47,764 bases of DNA. Source: Accumulibacter sp. GTDB lineage: Bacteria; Pseudomonadota; Gammaproteobacteria; Burkholderiales; Rhodocyclaceae. Of this stretch, positions 31,144 through 39,485 are shown piece after piece. Under the pieces are notes generated by a model, which did no database searches, was not told where the DNA came from, and saw only the letters and a list, made by a program, of their open reading frames with translations. The stretch covers positions 1 to 47,764 of the forward strand of contig NZ_JAPUVR010000107.1 in the NCBI RefSeq assembly GCF_029255125.1, written 5' to 3'. The position numbers were made by a program, and so were the translations under genes. Numbering within the stretch: the stretch's first letter is position 1; each line of letters starts with the position of its first letter.

Positions 31144-32474
31144 CGCATCAGCGCGTCCTCAAGCGCAGCGATCGCCCGTTCGACAAGGAAATCGCATTCG
31201 CTGCGGCTGATCACGTAGGGCGGCATGAAGTAGACCGTGTTGCCGATCGGCCGCAGAAGGATCTCGCGCGCCAGCGCAGCGCGGTAGAAGCGCAGCGCGA
31301 AAGCCGGATCGTCGGTCAGCACATCGAAGGCCGCGATCATGCCGCGCTGGCGCAAGCAGCGCACGCGCGGGTGATCGGCGAGCGGGCTCAGGCGCGTACC
31401 GAGATGCTCGGCAAGCGCACGGTTGTTGGCGATCACCGCATGTTCGGCAAAAAGATCGAGCGTCGCCAGAGCAGCTCGGCAGGCGAGCGCGTTGCCGGTA
31501 TACGAGTGCGAATGCAGGAAGCCACGGCTGATCGTGTCGTCGTAGAAGCTCTGATAGACGTCGTCGGTCGTCAGGACGACCGAGAGCGGCAGGTAACCGC
31601 CGGATATCCCCTTCGACAAACAGACAAAATCGGGCCGGATCGCGGCTTGCTCGTGAGCGAAAAAACTCCCCGTGCGACCGCAACCGACAGCGATTTCGTC
31701 GCAGATCAGGTGCACCTCGTAGCGATCGCAGAGCTGGCGGGCCAGGCGCAGGTATTCCGGGTCGTACATGACCATTCCGCTGGCGCACTGGACGAGTGGC
31801 TCGACGATCAACGCAGCGATCTTCTCGTGTTCGCGGGCGAGGCGAAGCTCGAGGTCAGCGGCGGCGCGCCGGGCGACATCGCGCGCACTCTCGCCGCTTT
31901 CGGCCAGGCGCGCGTCGGGGCTGGCGACAGTCGCTGCCGAGCGCAGCAACGGCGCGTAGGCGTCCTTGAACAAGGCGACATCGGTTACCGCCAGGGCTCC
32001 GACGGTTTCTCCGTGGTAGCCGCCGGCCAGGCAAAGGAAATCCTGCTTTGCCTCGCGGCCTCGGTTGCGCCACGAATGGAACGACATCTTGAGTGCGATC
32101 TCGGTCGCCGACGCCCCATCCGAAGCGTAGAAGCAATGGCCGAGCTTACCCTCAGTGAGCGCCGACAGGCGTTCGGAAAGTTCGATCACCGGGCGATGCG
32201 TGAAGCCGGCGAGCATCAGATGCTCCAGCTCGTCGAGCTGCGCGCGCAATGCGGCATTGATCTGCGGGTTGCAGTGGCCAAACAGGTTAACCCACCAGGA
32301 GCTGATACCGTCCAGGTAACGCCTGCCTTCGAAGTCGATCAGCCAGACCCCCTGGCCACGGGCAATCGGGACCAGTGGCAGCGCCAGACCGTCCAGCGCG
32401 TGCTGCTTCATCTGGGTGCACGGGTGCCAGACGGCGGCCAGGCTGCGCTGCAGCAGAAGCTCGTTGTTGCTCAT
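31140..32474 (-). CDS. bioA: Adenosylmethionine-8-amino-7-oxononanoate transaminase
   Basis: A 444-residue class III aminotransferase that makes DAPA using SAM as amino donor. BioA-type features are the N-terminal [11 protein letters not shown] (about 15-25), [12 protein letters not shown] (about 56-67), the PLP-binding Asp259 in [13 protein letters not shown], and the Schiff-base Lys288 in [12 protein letters not shown]. It starts 17 bases after the DUF2863 gene on the same strand and leads the overlapping bioA-F-H-C-D cluster. Confidence 0.97.
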   Translation of the reverse strand: MSNNELLLQRSLAAVWHPCTQMKQHALDGLALPLVPIARGQGVWLIDFEGRRYLDGISSWWVNLFGHCNPQINAALRAQLDELEHLMLAGFTHRPVIELSERLSALTEGKLGHCFYASDGASATEIALKMSFHSWRNRGREAKQDFLCLAGGYHGETVGALAVTDVALFKDAYAPLLRSAATVASPDARLAESGESARDVARRAAADLELRLAREHEKIAALIVEPLVQCASGMVMYDPEYLRLARQLCDRYEVHLICDEIAVGCGRTGSFFAHEQAAIRPDFVCLSKGISGGYLPLSVVLTTDDVYQSFYDDTISRGFLHSHSYTGNALACRAALATLDLFAEHAVIANNRALAEHLGTRLSPLADHPRVRCLRQRGMIAAFDVLTDDPAFALRFYRAALAREILLRPIGNTVYFMPPYVISRSECDFLVERAIAALEDALMR

Positions 32475-32491
32475 CCGGGGCGCGCCGTGTA

Positions 32492-33667
32492 TCAGTGCAA
32501 GGTTTGCGACGGCAGACTGGCCTCTTCCGGCATCTCGGCGTGAACCGTATCGCCGTCCACATTCGGGTAGAGCGGCGCGCCGCAGTCGTCACAGAACTCG
32601 TAGGGGAACTGCTGGTCGAGAACAAGGATTTCGGTCAGGCCTGCCTTGCGCAGCGCCGCCTCGATCTCGCCGGGAACATCGTTGTTGTCATCTTCGACGC
32701 TGAGCAGTGGCCAGACGACTCCGTGATAGATGGAGTCGCCGTCGACCGGCCCAAAACCGATCCGGTACTCCTCGAGTCTTTGTTCATGGAAGCCACCGAC
32801 CACCGCACGCAGGGTTTCCGGCGCCTGCCCCAGGGTGGCCTGCAGAAAAGCGACAGAAGCATGCAGCGAATACGGCCGCGAGGCGCTGTCCGCCGCTCGA
32901 CAAGCCGAATGATAAGCGTCGGCGAGCAGTGGTTGGTACGCGCAGCCGGTCAGCAAGGGCTCCAGGCAGGGTCCGCCTTGCCGCACCCATTCCTTCAGCG
33001 CCGCCTCTCGGGTGCTCTTGTCGGCCTCGTTCCAGCGGAACAGGGGCATCGCGCGCGGTACGGCCAGCGCACCGAGGATGTAGCGCGTGTCCGAGAGGAA
33101 ACGATTGGTCTGCGGCATCGACGATGCTTCTACGCTGAAATCCTCGCCGGCGAGTGCGGCGGCGCCGATCCTGTGCATCAGTTGCCAGGTGTCGACAAAG
33201 CTGTGTGGCAACTGATCCGGGCTGTACAGATAGTCGGCAAGGGCCAGCCGGGCGCCCACCGCGAGGACGTGGGCACCAAGCTGAACCTTGATTGTCTGCA
33301 ACGCTTGTCTGGGTATGGTTGCCGTCGGAATCGAGAAGCGCGACCAGCTCAGGATGGGCACGGCAAAGAGCAGGATGTCGGTTTCCTGCCCACGGTCCAT
33401 CAGTGTGCATGACTCGGCGTGCGCCTCTATGACGTCAGCCAGGTCGTCGTGGGCCATCGGGTGCGTATCGAACAGACGGTCCAGCGCGGCAGTCAGGTCA
33501 TCCTCAGCAGCATCGCGAAATAACCGGCAGACGAGCTCGCCCAGGCGGTTCTGCCAGAAGTCGTCCTCGAGCTTGCCGCCGGATTCGGCAAGGCCGATGG
33601 CGAGGCGGCTCAGCTCTGCTGCGTCGGCCGAAATTCGCTTGCGGGAAGAGAAGCGGTTGCGTTTCAT
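32492..33667 (-). CDS. DUF2863 family protein
   Basis: A 391-residue soluble protein. The basic N-terminus (KRNRFSSRKRISADAAELSRLAIGLAESG) and the C-terminal FCDDCGAPLYPN CxxC segment fit DUF2863, a betaproteobacterial family of unknown function. The single CxxC pair near residue 366 could hold a metal only with outside ligands. It stands 17 bases before bioA and may be the first gene of the biotin transcript; a link to biotin is position-based only. Confidence 0.85.
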   Translation of the reverse strand: MKRNRFSSRKRISADAAELSRLAIGLAESGGKLEDDFWQNRLGELVCRLFRDAAEDDLTAALDRLFDTHPMAHDDLADVIEAHAESCTLMDRGQETDILLFAVPILSWSRFSIPTATIPRQALQTIKVQLGAHVLAVGARLALADYLYSPDQLPHSFVDTWQLMHRIGAAALAGEDFSVEASSMPQTNRFLSDTRYILGALAVPRAMPLFRWNEADKSTREAALKEWVRQGGPCLEPLLTGCAYQPLLADAYHSACRAADSASRPYSLHASVAFLQATLGQAPETLRAVVGGFHEQRLEEYRIGFGPVDGDSIYHGVVWPLLSVEDDNNDVPGEIEAALRKAGLTEILVLDQQFPYEFCDDCGAPLYPNVDGDTVHAEMPEEASLPSQTLH

Positions 33668-33698
33668 CGTTGAAGGCCTGTGAGACGGTCAATCGGAC

Positions 33699-33704
33699 AT
33701 TGTA
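33699..33704 (-). promoter_or_regulatory. -10 box TACAAT upstream of DUF2863-bio
   Basis: TACAAT on the minus strand, about 32 bases before the ATG. The -35 region is GC-rich and does not match. It is the best-placed promoter for DUF2863-bioAFHCD. No known biotin-repressor palindrome was recognised around it. Confidence 0.35.
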
Positions 33705-33899
33705 CCAAGCGGAGCCATACGGGGGGCCGCAGCACATGGCGTCCCGTTGCGGCCTGAACTTCGTCCGATCCTGATGGCGTGAGCGAGGCGGCCTGACTGA
33801 CGACGGTCGCCTGGCACCAGGACACGCCGTTATCGCCCGTCTGCTGCGAGTCGTTCGCCGGCCAGTCGCTCGACCTGCCGCGCTTGCACTACCCCTACC

Positions 33900-34373
33900 T
33901 CAGGCGACGCGTAGTTCGGCCAAGGATGCGAACACGCGGTCATCGCCGATGTCCGGCGTGATAATCAACTCGAGGGTATCCGTGCCGGGCAGTTCAACCT
34001 GATGCTCTTCCCTTTCACACGTCGAGCCGTTGGGGTCGAAATTCCATTGCTGGCGTACGATCTCGCGGAACGATTGGCCGTGGTCCGCCGAATAGCGCAG
34101 GACGTACTCCTGTGTCCGTCGGCTGGCGAGCTCGACGAAGCGCAAGCGAATTCGCGTCAGATTACGGGCGGGTGCGAAGAGCAGCCGTATCGTCTGCCGC
34201 CCGGGTGTGGCGGCGCGCCAACCGTCGGTGCTGCCGGGCACCAGCGCGGCTTCGATCGGGTGGAAGACATCTTCGGAACTCAGCTCGGCTTCCGCCACAT
34301 CTTCGAGGTCGAGCCACCCGCCATCGCTGGTCGGCAGGATCGCTGCCGGAGCGGAAAGAAATCGCTTGCGCAT
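33900..34373 (-). CDS. Carbohydrate-binding-like conserved protein
   Basis: A 157-residue protein without a signal peptide. Beta-rich segments such as GWLDLEDVAEAELSSEDVFHPIEAAL, RQTIRLLF, LTRIRLRFVE, EYVLRYSADHGQSFREIVRQQWNF and LELIITPDIG suggest a discoidin-like beta-sandwich. Close relatives are widespread in betaproteobacteria, annotated as carbohydrate-binding or hypothetical. No ligand can be named from the sequence. It lies about 45 bases after the DUF2934 gene on the same strand. Confidence 0.7.
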   Translation of the reverse strand: MRKRFLSAPAAILPTSDGGWLDLEDVAEAELSSEDVFHPIEAALVPGSTDGWRAATPGRQTIRLLFAPARNLTRIRLRFVELASRRTQEYVLRYSADHGQSFREIVRQQWNFDPNGSTCEREEHQVELPGTDTLELIITPDIGDDRVFASLAELRVA

Positions 34374-34418
34374 TTGTGTCTCGCCTCGCTGCCAAGTGGG
34401 GGCTGCGTCGCCGCCGAT

Positions 34419-34793
34419 TCAGCTGGCGGCTTCGCCAAGCCGTTGAGCGACTTCCTGTTCGGCCAGCGCCCAGTAGTGCGTCGAACAATTGCGGAAACCG
34501 TCTTTCTCGGCAATGAAGTAGGCCGCCGACTCGGTCATCCGGTAGCGCTCTTCCGGACTCGGCATGTTCGCCGCAGGCGCATCAGCGCCAGCCTCGGCTT
34601 GAGGTTCGCCGACGATCGGGCTGGCCGACTCGCTCAGCACTGGAGCAGCCTTTTTTGCCGGGGCTTTCCTTTCCGCCCCGACGGCAGCGGTCTTGCGGGT
34701 GGTGGTCTTGCTCGGCGTGGGCTGGCTGGCGACGCTGTCGCTCGCTGGAGCCTTTCTGGCCGATGTTCTCCTGCTCGTCGTCTTCTCTTCCAT
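34419..34793 (-). CDS. DUF2934 protein with basic, disordered N-terminal half
   Basis: A 124-residue protein. Residues 1-80 are rich in Lys, Arg, Ala, Ser, Pro and Thr (for example RRTSARKAPASDS and APAKKAAP), like a histone-H1-type or DNA-associated tail. Residues about 83-120 carry the DUF2934 pattern (RYRMTESAAYFIAEKDGF, then HYWALAEQEV). The start is the ATG after an AGGA, about 11 bases away; a longer frame upstream overlaps the promoter and is not used. Function unknown. Confidence 0.78.
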   Translation of the reverse strand: MEEKTTSRRTSARKAPASDSVASQPTPSKTTTRKTAAVGAERKAPAKKAAPVLSESASPIVGEPQAEAGADAPAANMPSPEERYRMTESAAYFIAEKDGFRNCSTHYWALAEQEVAQRLGEAAS

Positions 34794-34881
34794 CGTGCGC
34801 TGTTCCTGTTTGTCTGGTGTTCGTGTCGACGTTCGCTGGGCGCCTGGAAAGATGCCTTGAACGTCTGCCGGATATTTGAGC

Positions 34882-34910
34882 AGAATAGGAAAATCAAGCC
34901 TTGTGGTCAA
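34882..34910 (-). promoter_or_regulatory. Sigma-70-type promoter for the DUF2934 gene
   Basis: On the minus strand TTGACC (34910-34905) and TATTCT (34887-34882) are spaced by exactly 17 bases, one of the best promoter matches in the window. Transcription would start near 34875, giving a leader of about 80 bases. Confidence 0.65.
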
Positions 34911-35155
34911 GGACATTCGTCTTGGCGGGCGTCCTGTTTGCGCTCCAGCAATGGTTTGGCGCGCATGTGCTGGTCAGCGTTTGTGACGCAAATGAGACAG
35001 ATCGTGCGTTGTCGGGGCGTTGAGCGCGGGAAGCCTTGCTCGTCAGCCGAGCGTCTGTCAGAATCTGTTTCCAGCGCCCGGGTGGTGTTCGTTCTGGCCA
35101 GCCCGCGGCGGGCCGTCTTTAGACTTTCCGTTTGCTAACTATTGGAGAAGTCCTC

Positions 35156-36298
35156 ATGCAAAAGAAGCTCATCGCGTTGACCATTGCTGGTCTCGCTTCG
35201 GGAACTGCCGCCGCGCAAACTAACGTCACCGTTTATGGCGTTGCCGATGTGGGCTATGTTTATAGCGCAGGTGATGCCGGCAGAAACGGTCTGGGCGTCA
35301 GAATTCCCGGTACGAACAAGTTCAGTGGGCTTGCCGGTGGTGGCGTCACGGCAGGCAACCGTCTCGGCTTCAAGGGCGAAGAGGCGCTCGGAAATGGGCT
35401 GAAGGCGGTGTTTACGCTGGAGTATGCCCTGGAGTTGGACAAGAACGCGGGCGTCGGGAGCACCGGCGGGCTGAACGCGCGGCAGCAGTTTGTTGGGCTG
35501 CAAAGCCAGTTGGGTACGGTAGCCTTGGGGCGGCAGTACGCTCCGGGCTTTGATGCGACGGCGAACAACGATGCGCTGGAAGCGACCGATATGAGCATCC
35601 AGTCGAACTTCAGCGTCTATGCGGGCAACACGATCACGCCAAACAGCCCATCGCGCTATAACAATTCAATCTCCTACACCAGCGCGAACCTGTCCGGCCT
35701 GACGCTGAAGGCCATCTACGGCTTCGGCGAAAATGCAGTGGGTGGCTTGAACAACACGAGCACCAGCGACAACGGCCTGCTTGGCCTGGGCGTCAACTAT
35801 GCGCGCGGTCCGCTCAACCTCGACGCCGTCTATCACAGCCGGCAAAACGTCACCGTTGGCTATCCGAACCCGGCCGGACTCGGCAAGGACATCAACGAAT
35901 GGTATCTCGGCGGTAGTTGGGACTTCCAGTTCGTCAAGGCCTACGCCAGCTACCAGGCACTGGATAACAAGAACGCCACGACCCTGGGCATTGACGACAA
36001 CACGCTGTGGACCGTCGGGATCAGCGTGCCGGTGTTCAAGTCGGGCGTGATCGGTTTGAGCTACGGCAAACTGTCGATCGATCGGAAGAACGCGCCGGAT
36101 GGCGCGAGCACCGGCTGGGGCGCGATGTATACCCATTCGCTGTCCAAGCGGACGGCTGTTTATGTCGCCTACACCTTCATCGACAACGACCGCAATTCGA
36201 TCGCGATTCAGACCCAGGTGGCCAATGGCGGTGCAGGAATTGGCGCGGTCGGCGAGAGCAACTATACGCTGGGTACTGGTATCCGACATTCCTTCTGA
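35156..36298 (+). CDS. Outer-membrane porin (Gram-negative trimeric type)
   Basis: A 380-residue beta-barrel protein with a 20-residue signal peptide (MQKKLIALTIAGLASGTAAA, then QTNVTVYGVADVGY). It has the typical porin_4 organisation: alternating beta strands, the constriction-loop region with ARQQFVGL and TVALGRQYAPGFD (about 110-135), and a C-terminal aromatic (IRHSF) for recognition by BAM. GGAGAAG lies 7 bases before the ATG; an in-frame ATG 24 bases earlier is rejected. A strong terminator follows. Confidence 0.95.
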   Translation: MQKKLIALTIAGLASGTAAAQTNVTVYGVADVGYVYSAGDAGRNGLGVRIPGTNKFSGLAGGGVTAGNRLGFKGEEALGNGLKAVFTLEYALELDKNAGVGSTGGLNARQQFVGLQSQLGTVALGRQYAPGFDATANNDALEATDMSIQSNFSVYAGNTITPNSPSRYNNSISYTSANLSGLTLKAIYGFGENAVGGLNNTSTSDNGLLGLGVNYARGPLNLDAVYHSRQNVTVGYPNPAGLGKDINEWYLGGSWDFQFVKAYASYQALDNKNATTLGIDDNTLWTVGISVPVFKSGVIGLSYGKLSIDRKNAPDGASTGWGAMYTHSLSKRTAVYVAYTFIDNDRNSIAIQTQVANGGAGIGAVGESNYTLGTGIRHSF

Positions 36299-36323
36299 TC
36301 AGGGTTCGGCAGGTGCAGCAGGG

Positions 36324-36352
36324 ACGGGCGCTTCGGCGCCCGTTTTGCTTTG
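36324..36352 (+). terminator. Intrinsic terminator of the porin gene
   Basis: ACGGGCGC, a TTCG tetraloop, GCGCCCGT, then TTTGCTTT. A perfect 8-bp stem with a stable UUCG loop and a T-rich tail, starting 25 bases after the porin stop. Confidence 0.9.
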
Positions 36353-36450
36353 GCCAGTCCTGGCCCTTGCGTCGCAGGCGTTTCGCTGACGCGGTCCTCC
36401 GCTCCGCGTCTCGTGCGTTGTAAGCTTGAGAGGATGGCACGGTCATCCGC

Positions 36451-36478
36451 GCCGACGCTTCGACCTTGAAACGTCGGC
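36451..36478 (+). other. Leader hairpin before the secreted-protein gene
   Basis: GCCGACG (36451-36457) and CGTCGGC (36472-36478) form a 7-bp stem with a 14-base loop, 26 bases upstream of the ATG at 36505. It may shape the 5' end of the transcript; no T-run follows. Confidence 0.45.
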
Positions 36479-36504
36479 ACAGCCCATGAAAGGAGTGTTC
36501 TCGG

Positions 36505-36912
36505 ATGAAAGCAAAGCTTGTCGCTGTCGTGCTTGCGTGCGCCGCCGCATCGGTTGCGGCGCAGGTTTCCGTTTCGGTAGGTGGCGCAGGCGGCGTCAAT
36601 GTGAATACGGGGGGCGCCGATGGGGTGAGCGTCAATACGGGCAAGGCGGCGTCGGGGGCAAGGATGAACGGTGCCTACGTCAATCCCGGCACGACTTCTT
36701 CGTCGATCAAGCATTCGCCGGGGACCAGAGTCACCACCAGCAAAGACGACGACAGCGAGGCAAGCGGGATCAGTGTAGTCAACGGGAATGTCACCATCGA
36801 CGGGGTCAAGGTGCCACCGTCAGCAACGCGCTGGACCGGCAAGGACGGGACGAAGTACCGGATCAAACGCTCGGGTAAGGGCAACGTCAGCGTCGAGGAG
36901 ATCGACGACTAG
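36505..36912 (+). CDS. Small exported Gly/Ser/Thr-rich protein
   Basis: A 135-residue protein with a clear signal peptide (cut likely after residue 19, SVAA). The mature N-terminus has short repeated phrases VSVGGAGGVNVNTGGADGVSVNTGK, then a Ser/Asp-rich segment and a C-terminal basic-acidic region (SGISVVNGNVTIDGVKVPP, then WTGKDGTKYRIKR, VSVEEIDD). No family is recognised. A strong AAGGAG lies 8 bases before the ATG, in a 15-base leader string shared with the DUF3395 gene. Likely periplasmic or surface; function unknown. Confidence 0.75.
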   Translation: MKAKLVAVVLACAAASVAAQVSVSVGGAGGVNVNTGGADGVSVNTGKAASGARMNGAYVNPGTTSSSIKHSPGTRVTTSKDDDSEASGISVVNGNVTIDGVKVPPSATRWTGKDGTKYRIKRSGKGNVSVEEIDD

Positions 36913-36927
36913 GCGGCAAACAGTTCG

Positions 36928-37857
36928 TCACGCTCGCTCGTCCACAGGCTGGTCGTCGCCTTTGGCCGATCGTCCAGCCGCGCGGTACTCGCGCCACGCA
37001 CTCCAACTGAAGACCAGCAGACCGCACCAGATCAGCCCGAAGCTGAGCAGGCGGGCCGCCTGCAGCGCTTCGCCAAAGACCCAGATCGCGATCACGAACT
37101 GCAGGGTCGGATTGATATACATCAACATCCCGAGGGTGACCAGGTCGAGTCTCTGGGCCGCCGCGGAAAAGGATAGCAGGGGCAGTGCGGTCAGCGCCCC
37201 GGCGCCGACCAGCAGACACATCGTCGTCAGATCGTGCCCGGTAAAGACGAAATGGGCGTGTTCCGCTTGCCAAAGCGCATATAGGACGCAGAATGGCAGC
37301 ATGGCCAGCGTTTCCAGCCAGAGGCCCGAGACGACATCGACCGGCAGTTGTTTGCGCACCAGTCCGTACGTGCCGAAGGTTCCGGCGAGGACCAGCGATA
37401 CCCAGGGCAGCCTGCCGAGCCAGACGATCTCGTTGGCGATTGCGGCTAGTGCCAGAGCGACCGAGATCCACTTCAGGCGAGTCAATCGCTCGCGCAGGAC
37501 GAGCAGACCGAGCACGACGTTGACCAGCGGCGTGAGGAAGTAACCAAGGCTGGAGGCGATGACCTGCTGGTTCGCTACCGCCCAGAGAAATACCAGCCAG
37601 TTGCTGCCGATCAGGAGCGCTGCTACAGCAAGCATCAGAACCTGTCGTCTTGTCCCGAACACGGTCAGGATCTTGCGCCAATCGCGCCGTAGTGTGAGCA
37701 GCACAGCGACGAAAGCGCAGGCCCAGACGGCGCGATTGCTCAGGATGTCAAGCGGCGGGACGTGCGACAACTGGCGAAAAAAGAGCGGAAAGAATCCCCA
37801 CATCCCGTAGGCGAGCAGCCCGAAGCCGACTCCGGCGACCTGCGGATTGCCGCTCAT
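36928..37857 (-). CDS. rarD: RarD-type EamA transporter
   Basis: A 309-residue integral membrane protein with ten predicted segments. Landmarks are YGMWGFFPLFF (about 17-27), ILSNRAVWA (about 38-46), IGSNWLVFLWAV (about 83-94), and the second-half NPTLQFVIA. RarD belongs to the drug/metabolite exporter superfamily; the substrate is unknown. It is convergent with the secreted-protein gene (15-base gap) and divergent from the second msrA. Confidence 0.92.
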   Translation of the reverse strand: MSGNPQVAGVGFGLLAYGMWGFFPLFFRQLSHVPPLDILSNRAVWACAFVAVLLTLRRDWRKILTVFGTRRQVLMLAVAALLIGSNWLVFLWAVANQQVIASSLGYFLTPLVNVVLGLLVLRERLTRLKWISVALALAAIANEIVWLGRLPWVSLVLAGTFGTYGLVRKQLPVDVVSGLWLETLAMLPFCVLYALWQAEHAHFVFTGHDLTTMCLLVGAGALTALPLLSFSAAAQRLDLVTLGMLMYINPTLQFVIAIWVFGEALQAARLLSFGLIWCGLLVFSWSAWREYRAAGRSAKGDDQPVDERA

Positions 37858-38029
37858 TCGCTCAGGGCGCGAGCCACTGCCGGCGGTCGGAAGAAGCTGT
37901 GGCAGTTGGCAAGATTTGTTGTAGGCTAGGCTGCTCGGAGCGGGCTGCGCTTCTGGCGCGCGTCCTGCTCTGGCCGCTGGTGCAGTGCGAGAAGCTGCTT
38001 GAAATCATCAACGACGAGGAGAAGCGGAC

Positions 38030-38584
38030 ATGTGTTCGGAGAATCAGATTCAGATTGCGACGCTCGGCGGAGGGTGTTTCTGGTGCATCGAGGCTGTCTT
38101 CGAACAACTGATCGGCGTTGAATCCGTGGTTTCCGGCTACTGCGGTGGCGATGTCGACCAGCCGACCTACGCGGCCGTCTGCTCGGGCACGACGGGGCAC
38201 GCCGAGGTGGTTCAACTGAGCTTCGACCCGGCGCAATGCAGCTACCGTCAGATCCTGGATGTCTTCTTCGCGATTCATGATCCGACGACGCCTGACCGGC
38301 AAGGCAACGACGTGGGCACGCAGTACCGCTCGGTGATCTTCTATCATTCGCCCGAGCAGCGCGAAGTCGCTGCCCAGGTGATCGTCGAGCTGAGCCGGCA
38401 GGGTTTGTGGCCAGCGCCGATGGTCACGCAGGTGCTGCCCGCACCACGCTTCTTCCCGGCCGAATCGTACCACCAAGGCTACTTTCGGAAGAACCCGGGC
38501 CAAGGCTATTGCCAATTCGTCGTCAGTCCGAAGCTGGCAAAGTTTCGCAAGCGGTTTGCCGGTCGCCTGAAGGCGAATCGATGA
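38030..38584 (+). CDS. msrA: Peptide methionine-S-sulfoxide reductase, cytoplasmic form
   Basis: A 184-residue MsrA without a signal peptide, with the catalytic GGGCFWC (nucleophile Cys16), GNDVGTQYRS and ESYHQGYF. Length and motifs are normal for the cytoplasmic enzyme. It is only moderately similar to the envelope MsrA at 16283, so the two are not a recent duplication. The 3' end overlaps the convergent hydrolase gene by 62 bases. Confidence 0.96.
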   Translation: MCSENQIQIATLGGGCFWCIEAVFEQLIGVESVVSGYCGGDVDQPTYAAVCSGTTGHAEVVQLSFDPAQCSYRQILDVFFAIHDPTTPDRQGNDVGTQYRSVIFYHSPEQREVAAQVIVELSRQGLWPAPMVTQVLPAPRFFPAESYHQGYFRKNPGQGYCQFVVSPKLAKFRKRFAGRLKANR

Positions 38585-39401
38585 AGTCGCGCAGATCGCG
38601 AATGAAGCGCTCGCGCTGCCATTGGTGCGGCGAGTGGTCGGTGTCCTCGTAAACGTGCAGCACGGCGTTGGCAATCCGGCTCTTGACATAGTGCGCCGTT
38701 TCGCTGCGGTAATAGTTGCTCGCCCCACCATAGACCAGCAGGGCGGGAATGTCGATGCGGTCCAGTGTTGCGCGGTAGTCCGCTTCGGTCAGGCTTTGCC
38801 AGCAGGCGATCAGCGGCGCCGGATCCTGTTCGCGCAGCCATTTGCGCGCCTTGTCCAGGCTCTGCGGATGGTCGCGATACTTTTCGCGAGCGCGTTGGTT
38901 GAGGCCCATACCACCCAGACGAAGGACGGACTCGGCAAAATCGCTCGCCAGGTGGCGGAGGAAGGTTGTCGAGCGTTCGCGGTCGAAATCGCCGTATATT
39001 CCGTTCAACCAGCTGTCGTCGGTGAGCAGCTTGGGCGACTGGTCGATGATGCACACTTTGCGCAGGTTGCGGCAGCCGTTCTCCATGATGTACTGCCACA
39101 GGGTCAGAGCGCCTAAAGAATGCCCAACCGCAATCACCTGGTCGAGCTGGTAGTGATCGAACAGGTTGCGCAGGTCGCGCGCCATTCGCTGCACCGTGGG
39201 TACGGTGTCGCAGAGCAGGCGATGGCCGCCATGACCGCGTGCATCCCAGCGATAAACGCGATAGTCGGATGTCAGTTGTTCGAGGAAGGGTGCCCACTCG
39301 CGGTGGCTGGCGGTCCAGCCGTGCAACATGACGATCGGCGGACCGTCACCGGAAATTTTGACGTGGATCCTTTCTCCATCGTCAGCCACGAAGTGCGTCA
39401 T
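38523..39401 (-). CDS. Alpha/beta hydrolase
   Basis: A 292-residue hydrolase: oxyanion-site HGW (27-29), nucleophile Ser95 in GHSLGA, and a His in DTDHSPHQW near 255. The closest pattern is the general esterase/haloalkane-type family; the substrate cannot be told. The last 20 residues are encoded opposite msrA codons. Divergence from the hydrogenase genes is absent: it lies on the same strand, 84 bases after hybE, with a possible TATCAT -10 in the gap. Confidence 0.88.
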   Translation of the reverse strand: MTHFVADDGERIHVKISGDGPPIVMLHGWTASHREWAPFLEQLTSDYRVYRWDARGHGGHRLLCDTVPTVQRMARDLRNLFDHYQLDQVIAVGHSLGALTLWQYIMENGCRNLRKVCIIDQSPKLLTDDSWLNGIYGDFDRERSTTFLRHLASDFAESVLRLGGMGLNQRAREKYRDHPQSLDKARKWLREQDPAPLIACWQSLTEADYRATLDRIDIPALLVYGGASNYYRSETAHYVKSRIANAVLHVYEDTDHSPHQWQRERFIRDLRDFIDSPSGDRQTACETLPASD

Positions 39402-39485
39402 CGGATAAGGCAGCGAGAGGATTGCAGCGCGGGTGCGCAGGGAGGAACACCCCCTATGATACGCTGCTAAGGCGCCGTAGGACGC

